Of a stretch of DNA of 38,764 nucleotides, positions 31,401 to 38,675 are shown piece by piece. Origin of the DNA: Streptomyces sp. NRRL F-6676 (GTDB lineage Bacteria; Actinomycetota; Actinomycetes; Streptomycetales; Streptomycetaceae); contig NZ_KL647087.1 of NCBI RefSeq assembly GCF_000725625.1, forward strand, positions 1-38,764, written 5' to 3'. A program made the position numbers and the translations under genes. Each line of letters starts with the position of its first letter. The stretch's first letter is position 1. The notes under the pieces are model-generated. The model worked only from the letters and a program-made list of their open reading frames with translations. It had not been told where the DNA came from and did no database searches.

Positions 31401-32678
31401 ATGAGCCAGCAGGGGGAGAGCCGGAAGCGGCCCACCGGCCGGGAGCGGCCCACCGGCCGGGAGGACGACTGGTGGGGGGAGCTGTACGACGGCTCCGCGG
31501 ACGATGCGGGGCCGAGTGCGGCGGGCGACTCGCTGGACGACCGGTTCGCCTCGGCGGGGGCGGTCGTGGAGGACGGCGACGGGGCGCGGGCGGCTCCGCC
31601 GGAGCGTGCGGTGCTCCGCCCCCAGGGCGGTTCCGGGGCTCCCGCCCCCGACCCCGAGGGGGCTCCGCCCCCTGGACCCCCGGGGACTGCGCCCCCTCGC
31701 CCCCCGGCGGACACCCCGCCCGCGCCCCCTCCGGCGCCCACCCACGTCGGCTCCGGACCCCCCACCTACGACCCCGAACCCGCCGCGCTGCCGCTCGCCG
31801 AGCCGGACGCGCTCGGGGACGTCGTCGCGGACACCGTGCTCGACGGGGCCCGGTACGGCACCCGCACCCTGCGGGCCGTCTCGCTGCGCGGGGACTCCGC
31901 CCGGTTCCGCGGGGAACCGCGGCGGGACGCGCTGCTCACCGCCCGCTTCGGCGGCGGCGACGACGCGCTCGTGTTCGTCGCCATGGCCACCGGCGCCCGC
32001 GCCACCCCCGGCGCCCACCGCGCCGCCGCCGAGGCGTGCCGGCACCTCGGCCGCGCCGTCGGGCGCAGTCACGCGCGGCTCGCCGAGGACCTCCGCGCGG
32101 GCCGCCGCGGCGACCTGAAACCGGGGCTCCAGCGGCTCACCGACCGCTCCCTCGGCCGGCTCCGCGCCGACGCCGCCGAGCGGGGCGCGGACCCGGACAC
32201 GTACATCGCCGCCCTGCGCTGTCTGCTCCTCCCGGCCGACCCGGCCTGCCGCAACCGCGTCTTCTTCGGCGTCGGCGACGGCGGACTGTTCCGGCTGCGG
32301 GACGGCGAGTGGCAGGACATCGAGCCGGCGCCCCGGGCCGGGGAGGACGCCGACGGGGCCGCCGAAGGGTCCGGCGGCGACCGGCTCACCGTCGACCTCG
32401 GCATCGCCGCCCCGCCGAGCCCGTACCGGCCCGCCCCCGAACCGCCCCGCGCCCCGTTCCGCTTCCGCGCCTCGCTCGCCCACCCGGGCGACGTCCTGCT
32501 GCTGTGCACTGCCGGGCTCGCCGACCCCCTGCGCGGCGAGCCGGAGCTGACCCGGCACCTGACGGACCGCTGGACCGGCGACGAACCCCCGGGCCTCGCC
32601 GCCTTCCTCGCCGACGCGCAGGTCCGCGTCAAGGGCTACGCCGACGACCGCACGGCGGCCGCGGTCTGGGAGGGGTAG
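31401..32678 (+). CDS. PP2C-like domain protein, probably catalytically inactive
   Basis: 425 residues. A charged N-terminus with RPTGRE repeated twice is followed by a Pro-rich linker (about 75-125) and a PP2C-like domain (about 130-425): AVSLRGDSARFRGEPRRDALLTARFGGGDDALVFVAMATG, then RVFFGVGDGGLFRLRDGEWQDIEP, DVLLLCTAGLADPLRGEPEL and GYADDRTAAAVWEG. PP2C enzymes need DGMGG-type and GDN-type aspartates for metal; the first is replaced by ATGARATPG, so activity is doubtful. This matches a Streptomyces family annotated as PP2C-domain proteins. The ATG at 31401 is preceded by GGGGG. It may bind rather than dephosphorylate partners. Confidence 0.85.
   Translation: MSQQGESRKRPTGRERPTGREDDWWGELYDGSADDAGPSAAGDSLDDRFASAGAVVEDGDGARAAPPERAVLRPQGGSGAPAPDPEGAPPPGPPGTAPPRPPADTPPAPPPAPTHVGSGPPTYDPEPAALPLAEPDALGDVVADTVLDGARYGTRTLRAVSLRGDSARFRGEPRRDALLTARFGGGDDALVFVAMATGARATPGAHRAAAEACRHLGRAVGRSHARLAEDLRAGRRGDLKPGLQRLTDRSLGRLRADAAERGADPDTYIAALRCLLLPADPACRNRVFFGVGDGGLFRLRDGEWQDIEPAPRAGEDADGAAEGSGGDRLTVDLGIAAPPSPYRPAPEPPRAPFRFRASLAHPGDVLLLCTAGLADPLRGEPELTRHLTDRWTGDEPPGLAAFLADAQVRVKGYADDRTAAAVWEG
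31428..31463 (+). repeat. 18-bp tandem duplication inside the PP2C-like gene
   Basis: CGGCCCACCGGCCGGGAG occurs twice without a gap (31428-31445 and 31446-31463), encoding RPTGRE-RPTGRE in frame. Confidence 0.85.
31636..31710 (+). repeat. Intergenic-type GC hairpin repeat captured in a coding linker
   Basis: The Pro-rich linker DNA holds AGGGGGC-TCC-GCCCCCT (31657-31673) followed by CTGGACCCCCGGGGACTGCG, which resembles the mobile-looking hairpin repeats common between Streptomyces genes. It is in frame and encodes mostly P, G and A. Confidence 0.5.
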
Positions 32679-32851
32679 CAGCTCCCGCGTAGCTCTCACG
32701 CCCCGCCCGGCGCCCCGCGGAGTCGCGGCACCCCGGCCGGTGTGGATGGATGGACTGCGGGCACCCCGTGACGTGCCCGCGTCCGCGTGCGGTGCCCGCA
32801 CCGCCGTCACTCCACGCCGACCGACCCGCCAACTCGAAGGGCACGAGGACC

Positions 32852-34594
32852 ATGGCCAAGCAGAACGTCGCCGAGCAGTTCGTCGACATCCTGGCGCGCG
32901 CCGGGGTCGAGCGGTTGTACGGGGTGGTCGGGGACAGCCTGAACCCCGTCGTGGACGCCGTGCGCCGGCACTCCGGCATCGACTGGGTGCATGTGCGGCA
33001 CGAGGAGACCGCCGCCTTCGCGGCCGGCGCCGAGGCCCAGATCACCGGGCGGCTGGCCGCCTGCGCCGGCTCCTGCGGGCCCGGCAATCTGCACCTCATC
33101 AACGGGCTCTACGACGCCCACCGCTCCATGGCGCCCGTCCTCGCTCTCGCCTCGCAGATCCCCTCCAGCGAGATCGGCCTCGGCTACTTCCAGGAGACCC
33201 ACCCCGACCAGCTGTTCCGCGAGTGCAGCCACTACAGCGAGCTGATCTCCAACCCCCGGCAGATGCCCCGGCTGCTACAGACCGCCATCCAGCACGCGGT
33301 CGGCCAGGGCGGGGTGAGCGTCGTGTCGCTGCCGGGCGACATCGCCGATCTGCCCGCGCCCGAGCGGGCCGCCGAGAGCGCGCTGGTCACCTCCCGGCCC
33401 ACCGTCCGCCCCGGTGACGCCGAGATCGACCGGTTGGTCGCCATGATCGATGCCGCCGACCGGGTCACCCTCTTCTGCGGCAGCGGCACCGCAGGGGCGC
33501 ACGCCGAGGTGATGGAGTTCGCCGGACGGATCAAGGCGCCCGTCGGGCACGCGCTGCGAGGCAAGGAGTGGATCCAGTACGACAATCCTTTCGATGTGGG
33601 GATGAGCGGGCTGCTCGGGTACGGGGCCGCCTACGAGGCCACCCACGAGTGCGAGCTGCTGATCCTGCTCGGCACCGACTTCCCGTACAACGCCTTCCTG
33701 CCCAACGATGTGAAGATCGCCCAGGTCGACGTACGCCCGGAACACCTCGGGCGCCGCTCCAAGCTGGACCTCGCGGTCTGGGGCGACGTACGGGAGACCC
33801 TGCGCTGTCTGATCCCGCGGGTGAAGGAGAAGAAGAACCGCCGCTTCCTGGACCGGATGCTGAAGAAGCACGCCGACGCGCTGGAAGGGGTCGTCAAGGC
33901 CTACACCCGCAAGGTCGACAAGCACGTTCCGATCCACCCCGAGTACGTGGCCGCCGTCGTCGACGAACTCGCCGACGACGACGCCGTGTTCACCGTCGAC
34001 ACGGGGATGTGCAACGTGTGGGCCGCGCGGTACGTCTCGCCCAACGGCCGCCGCCGGATCATCGGTTCGTTCTCGCACGGCTCCATGGCCAACGCGCTGC
34101 CCATGGCGATCGGCGCGCAGTTCACCGACCGGCGGCGGCAGGTGCTCTCGCTCTCCGGCGACGGCGGGTTCAGCATGCTGATGGGCGACTTCCTCACCCT
34201 CGTCCAGTACGACCTGCCGGTGAAGGTCGTGCTGTTCAACAACTCCTCGCTCAGCATGGTGGAGTTGGAGATGCTGGTCGCCGGGCTCCCCTCGCACGGC
34301 ACCACCAACAAGAACCCCGACTTCGCCGCCGTGGCCCGGGCCTGCGGGGCGTACGGGGTCCGGGTCGAGAAGCCCAAGGACCTCCCCGGTGCGCTGAAGG
34401 ACGCCTTCCGGCACAAGGGCCCGGCCCTCGTCGACGTCGTCACCGACCCCAACGCCCTGTCGATCCCGCCGAAGATCAGCGCCGAGATGGTGACCGGGTT
34501 CGCACTGTCGGCCTCGAAGATCGTCCTCGACGGCGGCGTCGGCCGCATGGTGCAGATGGCCCGCTCCAATCTGCGCAATGTCCCGCGCCCCTGA
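32852..34594 (+). CDS. poxB: Pyruvate dehydrogenase/oxidase, PoxB type (ThDP- and FAD-dependent)
   Basis: A 580-residue protein. PoxB decarboxylates pyruvate to acetate and CO2, passing electrons to quinone at the membrane. Features: the N-terminal Pyr domain with ERLYGVVGDSLNPVVDAVRR and the catalytic Glu in VRHEETAAFAAGAEAQITGRLAACAGSCGPGNLHLINGLYDAHRS; the central domain FCGSGTAGAHAEVMEFAGRIKAPVGHALRGKEWIQYDNPFDVGMSGLLGYG, as in PoxB; and the ThDP motif GDGGFSMLMGDF...FNNSS at 436-464. The C-terminal membrane helix typical of E. coli PoxB cannot be assigned from sequence alone. GAGGA lies close before the ATG. It is a single gene. Confidence 0.94.
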   Translation: MAKQNVAEQFVDILARAGVERLYGVVGDSLNPVVDAVRRHSGIDWVHVRHEETAAFAAGAEAQITGRLAACAGSCGPGNLHLINGLYDAHRSMAPVLALASQIPSSEIGLGYFQETHPDQLFRECSHYSELISNPRQMPRLLQTAIQHAVGQGGVSVVSLPGDIADLPAPERAAESALVTSRPTVRPGDAEIDRLVAMIDAADRVTLFCGSGTAGAHAEVMEFAGRIKAPVGHALRGKEWIQYDNPFDVGMSGLLGYGAAYEATHECELLILLGTDFPYNAFLPNDVKIAQVDVRPEHLGRRSKLDLAVWGDVRETLRCLIPRVKEKKNRRFLDRMLKKHADALEGVVKAYTRKVDKHVPIHPEYVAAVVDELADDDAVFTVDTGMCNVWAARYVSPNGRRRIIGSFSHGSMANALPMAIGAQFTDRRRQVLSLSGDGGFSMLMGDFLTLVQYDLPVKVVLFNNSSLSMVELEMLVAGLPSHGTTNKNPDFAAVARACGAYGVRVEKPKDLPGALKDAFRHKGPALVDVVTDPNALSIPPKISAEMVTGFALSASKIVLDGGVGRMVQMARSNLRNVPRP

Positions 34595-34717
34595 GGACTT
34601 GACCGACCGTCAGGACTGGCCGGCTGAACCGCCGGGCATGCATCCCCGTGAACGTGTTCGAGGGCCGAGAGCGACCACGACCGCGAACCACGGTGACGTA
34701 CGACGGGGACCCGGGGG

Positions 34718-35230
34718 ATGACCATGAACAGGCAGACGGTGGCGGAGTTACGCGGCGCCAGGAGCCGGACGGGGGACGACCGGTTGCTGCGCGAAGTGGG
34801 CGCAGCGGACCTGCGGTCCGTCGCCGAAGTACGGCACGCGCTGCGCGCGTTGCTGGACGGCCGTGCGGAGCCGGACCGTTCCGCCACCGCCGAGCTGCTG
34901 ACCAGCGAACTCCTCGCCAACGCACTCGTGCACACCGACGGGGAGGCGGTCGTCACGGCCGTCGTCTCCGGGCGCCGACTGCGCGTGGAGGTACGGGACT
35001 TCGCGGAACGGGGCGGCGGCATCGGCGGCGTCGGCGCCGTGGCCCGGTCCGCTTCCGCGGCGGACGACGAGGAGGCCGGGCAGCGGACGAGCGGCCGGGG
35101 ACTGCTCCTGGTGCGTGCCCTCGCCGACGCCTGGGGCGTCCGCGCGCACGACGTGGGCAAGTCGGTCTGGTTCGAGCTGGAGGGGCTGACGGGGGCCGAG
35201 GGGCTGCGACTGGACGGGGACGCGGCCTGA
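34718..35230 (+). CDS. RsbW-like ATP-binding protein (anti-sigma factor type), with a TTA codon
   Basis: 170 residues with the HATPase fold of anti-sigma factor kinases: ELLTSELLANALVHT (N box, N68), VEVRDFAE (G1, D94) and TSGRGLLLVRALADAWG (G2), ending KSVWFELEG. Such proteins bind sigma factors or phosphorylate anti-anti-sigma proteins; the partner is unknown and none is adjacent. Codon 11 is TTA (34748-34750), the codon read only by the bldA tRNA in Streptomyces, so expression is probably tied to development. No other TTA codon was noticed in the window's genes. The ATG at 34718 follows GGGACCCGGGGG. The 3' end is part of a hairpin. Confidence 0.92.
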   Translation: MTMNRQTVAELRGARSRTGDDRLLREVGAADLRSVAEVRHALRALLDGRAEPDRSATAELLTSELLANALVHTDGEAVVTAVVSGRRLRVEVRDFAERGGGIGGVGAVARSASAADDEEAGQRTSGRGLLLVRALADAWGVRAHDVGKSVWFELEGLTGAEGLRLDGDAA

Positions 35231-35249
35231 GGGTTCAGGCCGCGTCCCC
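35216..35249. terminator. 15-bp perfect hairpin, bidirectional terminator
   Basis: GGGGACGCGGCCTGA (35216-35230) pairs exactly with TCAGGCCGCGTCCCC (35235-35249) around a 4-nt loop. The left arm encodes the last residues and TGA of the RsbW-like gene. It lies between convergent genes. Confidence 0.85.
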
Positions 35250-35280
35250 GTGGCAGTACTGGCTCACCGCGTGGCGGCGC

Positions 35281-36327
35281 TCAGCCGAACTGCTGCTCCA
35301 GGTCCTTGAGCTTGCGCTCCAGCGAGTCGAGCCGGGGGAGGGCCTGTGTGTCGTCCTCCGAGGTGAGGTCGACGGTGACGGACTCCGCGCCACCGGGCCG
35401 GACGGGCTGCAAGGAAGGGCGGGCGGCACGCGCGGGCAGCTCCGCCTTGGATATCGCGGGGTCCGCCTGGGCGGGGGCCCGCTCCACCTCGACGGTGTGA
35501 CCGCCGCCTCCACCGCCGCCGCCCCGGCCGGGCAGCCCGCGGTGACCGCGGCTGATCGCCTTCAGATGCGCGCGGTCCAGCTTCTCCTGCTCGCGCCGGC
35601 GCAGCCGGTTCTGCTCCTTCTGGCGCTGGTCCTCGCGGACCTCCTCGACGGCCTCGTCCAGGCTCCGCACGCCCTCCAGCAGCATCAGCGACCACGCCTT
35701 GTACGTCTCACGGGGCGCCCGCAGCCAGCGGACGACACGGATCTGCGGCAGCGGCCGCGGCACCAGGCCCTGCTCGCGCAGGGCGGCCCGGCGGGTCTGC
35801 TTCAGCGCACGGTCGAACAGCACGGCCGCGGAAAGGGACATGCCGGAGAAGAACTGCGGTGCGCCCGCGTGGTCGATGCCCCTGGGCGCGTGCACCCAGT
35901 TGAACCAGGCGGCGGCACCGGCGAACGTCCACACCAGTATCCGGGAGCCGAGCGCCGCGTCGCCGTGGCTGGCCTCGCGCACCGCGAGCACGGAGCAGAA
36001 CATGGCCGCGCCGTCCAGGCCGAACGGGACGAGGTACTCCCAGCCGCCGGTGAGGCCGAGGTTCTGCTGGCCGAAGCCGACCAGGCCGTGGAAGGAAAGG
36101 GCGGCGGCGACCGCCGCACAGCAGAACAGCAGCACGTAGGAGGCGGTGCCGTACAGGGCCTCCTTGCGCCTGCGGCGCTCCTCGGCACGCTCCCACGAGT
36201 CGTCCGCGCTCGCGCTCTCCCCGGAGGTGCGCTTGCCGCGCGCCAGCACCGCCACCGCCGCCAGCATGCCCAGGAGCAGTACGCCGCCCGGCAGCAACCA
36301 GTTCAGCGATATGTCGGTCAATCTCAT
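35281..36327 (-). CDS. DUF2637-type membrane protein with coiled-coil tail
   Basis: 348 residues. About five hydrophobic helices: ISLNWLLPGGVLLLGMLAAVAVLA, ASYVLLFCCAAVAAALSFHGLVGF, WEYLVPFGLDGAAMFCSVLAVREA, ILVWTFAGAAAWFNWVHA and FFSGMSLSAAVLFDRAL. A cytoplasmic tail follows with a charged coiled coil (EAVEEVREDQRQKEQNRLRRREQEKLDRAHLKAI), a run of eight glycines and a C-terminal helix LDSLERKLKDLEQQFG. The membrane part matches the DUF2637 family, common in Streptomyces chromosomes and on conjugative elements; function unknown. The ATG at 36327 has AAGGGA upstream. No other transfer gene is present, so a mobile origin cannot be claimed. Confidence 0.88.
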   Translation of the reverse strand: MRLTDISLNWLLPGGVLLLGMLAAVAVLARGKRTSGESASADDSWERAEERRRRKEALYGTASYVLLFCCAAVAAALSFHGLVGFGQQNLGLTGGWEYLVPFGLDGAAMFCSVLAVREASHGDAALGSRILVWTFAGAAAWFNWVHAPRGIDHAGAPQFFSGMSLSAAVLFDRALKQTRRAALREQGLVPRPLPQIRVVRWLRAPRETYKAWSLMLLEGVRSLDEAVEEVREDQRQKEQNRLRRREQEKLDRAHLKAISRGHRGLPGRGGGGGGGGHTVEVERAPAQADPAISKAELPARAARPSLQPVRPGGAESVTVDLTSEDDTQALPRLDSLERKLKDLEQQFG

Positions 36328-36499
36328 CTGGGGTCCCTTGCATTGGGATAGGGCGTAACGCCCGCCATAGTGGCCCACTCCCGAGGGCCCTCAGGGGGTT
36401 TCGGGGCAAGAGGCCGCCAAGGAGGTGCAAGGGGATGCCCAGGGCGGCGTTCTGCTCGAACTGCCGCGTGAGGGGCGGGAGTTGAGTTCGAATAAGACT

Positions 36500-36511
36500 A
36501 CCCGTACGGGT
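36500..36511. promoter_or_regulatory. Palindrome upstream of the DUF2637 gene
   Basis: ACCCGTACGGGT is a perfect 12-bp dyad 172 nt before the DUF2637 ATG. On the minus strand it is preceded by GGAAC and followed by TAGTCT, which could be -35 (ECF-like) and -10 elements with the dyad between. Confidence 0.35.
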
Positions 36512-36633
36512 GGTTCCACGGAAAGTTCCTGCGCGGGGTGAGGATTTTGTGAACTACCTGTGATCTGCGCGGGGTTCCGAGACCTGCCCGACGGTCCGGA
36601 CCGGTGGGACCGGGCCGGTGGGTCCTGTTCGAA

Positions 36634-36659
36634 GTGGATCTTACTGACGTGGATCTTAC
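36634..36659. repeat. 11-bp direct repeat
   Basis: GTGGATCTTAC at 36634-36644 and 36649-36659, 15 bp apart, between the DUF2637 promoter region and the FhuF-like terminator. The 36328-36720 gap holds no convincing gene. Confidence 0.5.
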
Positions 36660-36668
36660 GGCACGCGA

Positions 36669-36695
36669 AGGCCCGCCCTCGTCCGGGGCGGGCCT
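36669..36695 (-). terminator. Hairpin terminator after the FhuF-like gene
   Basis: AGGCCCGCCC (36669-36678) pairs with GGGCGGGCCT (36686-36695), loop 7 nt, 25 nt past the stop at 36721. Confidence 0.8.
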
Positions 36696-36720
36696 GGGGG
36701 GAGCGAAGGGTGAGGGTGCC

Positions 36721-37614
36721 TCAGGCGGCCGCCCCGGCCGTCAACTTGGCGACGCGGTCCTCGTCGCAGGTGCGGGGGCAGGTGGCGCAGGTGTCCCGCG
36801 GTTCCAGCGTGTAGTAGAGGCAGCAGCTCACCCGGTCCCGGGTGGTCAGCGGCTCCCCCCGGGGGCCGGTCAGTTCACGGAACGCGGGGGTGCCGGCGTA
36901 CGGCTTCTCCGTGCCCGGCAGCAGCGCCTCCAGCTCGCGCATGGCCCGCCGCTCCTCGCCGAGCAGATCGCCGACGTACCAGAGCCCTTCCGTTATCTCG
37001 TCCGTCGCCATGCCCCACAGACCCCGGCCGCGCCGCCGCATCACCGGGCCGAAGGCGCCGAGCACCGGCTCCAGATGCGCGGCCACCGCCGACCGCAGCT
37101 CCGCGCGCAGCGCCTCCTCGTCCCGGACGACACGGGCGCCGGGCGTCGCGGCCGCCGGGTCGCCGGGCAGGCAGGCGAAGCCGGCGGGGCGCGCGGCGAG
37201 CCGGCTGTGCTCGCGGTCGTGGGCGACCCGCTCCACGGGCAGGTACGGCACCCGGCGGTGCAGGAACCAGGGGAGGGTGAAGAGGAGGCAGGCGGGCCAG
37301 GCGTAGCGGTGCAGGCCGAAGCCGGCCACGACGTCCGGGCGGCCGGGCCGGCCGTGGTCCCGCAGGATCTGCTCCCTGTCCCAGGCCAGGTAGCCGTCCA
37401 GCGCCTCGGGGTCCCGCGCGAGCGCCGCCGCGGTGACCCAGCCGTCGCCCTCGGGCAGCGGCTCGTCCGGTCCGAGCGCGGTGACGGTCATCCAGGGGAG
37501 CACCTCGGCCATCCGGTCGTACGACTCGGCGAGGACGGCCGCGGCGGTGACGACCGGCGCGGTGGCCTCCGTGACGGTGTGGTCGGCGGGGCGGGTGGCC
37601 GTGGACAGCAGCAT
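36721..37614 (-). CDS. FhuF-like [2Fe-2S] ferric-siderophore reductase
   Basis: 297 residues, probably cytoplasmic. The C-terminal motif C264-C265-x10-C276-x2-C279 (SCCLYYTLEPRDTCATCPRTC) is the [2Fe-2S] ligand set of FhuF-type reductases, which release iron from siderophores. The body has WPACLLFTLPWFLHRRVPYLP and RRGRGLWGMATDEITEGLWYVGDLLG, as in the actinobacterial group. A DmdR/IdeR-type iron box lies 29 nt upstream of the ATG, so it should be induced when iron is low. No siderophore synthesis or transport gene is adjacent. Confidence 0.93.
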   Translation of the reverse strand: MLLSTATRPADHTVTEATAPVVTAAAVLAESYDRMAEVLPWMTVTALGPDEPLPEGDGWVTAAALARDPEALDGYLAWDREQILRDHGRPGRPDVVAGFGLHRYAWPACLLFTLPWFLHRRVPYLPVERVAHDREHSRLAARPAGFACLPGDPAAATPGARVVRDEEALRAELRSAVAAHLEPVLGAFGPVMRRRGRGLWGMATDEITEGLWYVGDLLGEERRAMRELEALLPGTEKPYAGTPAFRELTGPRGEPLTTRDRVSCCLYYTLEPRDTCATCPRTCDEDRVAKLTAGAAA

Positions 37615-37642
37615 GCGTTACCACCGTATTCGCGGGGCGTGC

Positions 37643-37661
37643 AGAGGTAAGGCTTACCTTA
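37643..37661 (-). promoter_or_regulatory. Iron box (DmdR/IdeR-type operator)
   Basis: AGAGGTAAGGCTTACCTTA matches the remembered 19-bp consensus TTAGGTTAGGCTAACCTAA at 14 positions, keeping the central dyad. It lies directly upstream of the FhuF-like gene. Confidence 0.85.
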
Positions 37662-37678
37662 GCGCACCTGTGGTCGCT

Positions 37679-37706
37679 TTGACCTGAGGGCGGGGGCGCC
37701 TATGGT
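37679..37706 (+). promoter_or_regulatory. Promoter of the GntR-type gene
   Basis: TTGACC (37679-37684) and TATGGT (37701-37706) with a 16-bp spacer, predicting a start near 37713. It is divergent from the iron-box promoter. Confidence 0.65.
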
Positions 37707-37735
37707 TCTCCACGACTGGTGACAAAGGCGCGGCT

Positions 37736-37774
37736 ATGCCGTCAATCGGTGCCGTGTGCCGTCAAGTCCGTTAG
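37736..37774 (+). CDS. 12-codon upstream ORF with direct repeats before the GntR-type gene
   Basis: ATG at 37736, peptide MPSIGAVCRQVR, TAG at 37772. The stop overlaps the TAGGAG ribosome site of the next gene, so translation may be coupled. The ORF contains TGCCGTCAA twice (37737-37745 and 37757-37765), 20 bp apart, a possible operator for the regulator itself. It is short and could be chance. Confidence 0.35.
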   Translation: MPSIGAVCRQVR

Positions 37775-37783
37775 GAGCGCCCC

Positions 37784-38641
37784 GTGGAACAGGCCGCCTC
37801 ACGTCGTCGTACCGCCGACAGCCTCGGGTCCACGGAATCCCGCCCTCCGGAGCCGAGGGCGGCGGCGCGGGCGCGGGCCGCCGGGTCCGGGCTCGTGCGT
37901 CCCGTGTCCGAGGGGCCGGCAGGGGGCCCGGCCGAGGGGGCCGCCCGGGGTGAGCACACGCACGGTGAGTCCCCGATTCCGCTGCCGCGGCGGTCCGTCG
38001 TACGGCGCTCCTCGGTGCGGGGGCAGGTGCTGGACGCGTTGCGGGCGGCGCTGGTCGGCGGGGAGCTGGCGCCGGGGGAGGTGTACTCGGCGCCCGTGCT
38101 GGGCGAGCGTTTCGGGGTCTCCGCGACGCCGGTGCGCGAGGCGATGCAGCAGCTCGCGCTGGAGGGCGCAATCGAGGTGGTGCCCAACCGGGGGTTCCGG
38201 GTGGTCGAGCGGTGCGACCGGGAGCTGGACGAGCTGGCGGAGATACGGGCGTTGCTGGAGGTGCCGGTGGTGCTGCGGCTCGCCCGTACGGTGCCGGCGG
38301 GGCGGTGGGCGGAGCTGCGGCCGCTGGCGGAGGCGACGGTACGGGTTGCCTCCGGCGGTGATGTGGCGGGGTATGCGGAGGCGGACCGGGCGTTTCACCG
38401 GGCGGTGCTGGGGCTGACGGGCAACGAGCAGTTGGTGCGGCTCGCGGATGACTTGCAGCGGAGGGCGCAGTGGCCCGTGGCACGGCGTGGGGGAGCCGGC
38501 GCGGGGGCGCGCCACGGGCGTGCGTCGCTCGTCGCGGACGCGGCGGAGCACACGGCGTTGCTGGACGCGTTGATCGCGCAGGACGCGGGGGTGGTGGGGG
38601 CGTTGGTGGCGGACCACTTCGGCACGGCGGGGAGCATGTGA
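37784..38641 (+). CDS. GntR family regulator, FCD subfamily
   Basis: 285 residues, GTG start with GGAG 6 nt upstream. About 70 disordered residues (RRRTADSLGSTESRPPEP..., rich in A, G, R) precede the winged helix: SSVRGQVLDALRAALVGGELAPGEVYSAPVLGERFGVSATPVREAMQQLALEGAIEVVPNRGFRVVE (about 76-142). The FCD ligand domain follows, with ELDELAEIRALLEVPVVLRLART, DRAFHRAVLGLTGNEQLVRLADDLQ and the final metal-site helix DAAEHTALLDALIAQDAGVVGALVADHF. FCD regulators usually sense small organic acids. The target is unknown; the repeats upstream suggest autoregulation. Confidence 0.93.
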   Translation: MEQAASRRRTADSLGSTESRPPEPRAAARARAAGSGLVRPVSEGPAGGPAEGAARGEHTHGESPIPLPRRSVVRRSSVRGQVLDALRAALVGGELAPGEVYSAPVLGERFGVSATPVREAMQQLALEGAIEVVPNRGFRVVERCDRELDELAEIRALLEVPVVLRLARTVPAGRWAELRPLAEATVRVASGGDVAGYAEADRAFHRAVLGLTGNEQLVRLADDLQRRAQWPVARRGGAGAGARHGRASLVADAAEHTALLDALIAQDAGVVGALVADHFGTAGSM

Positions 38642-38675
38642 CCGCGGTCACGAGCGGGCGGTGACCTTTTCCGGC

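Noticed and set aside
35281..36327. Evidence of an integrated conjugative element from the DUF2637-type gene
   Set aside because: No integrase, replication, transfer or att sites are nearby, and the neighbours are ordinary chromosomal genes.
36560..36814. 84-residue plus-strand ORF
   Set aside because: It crosses the FhuF-like terminator and gene end on the other strand, and its composition is non-protein-like.
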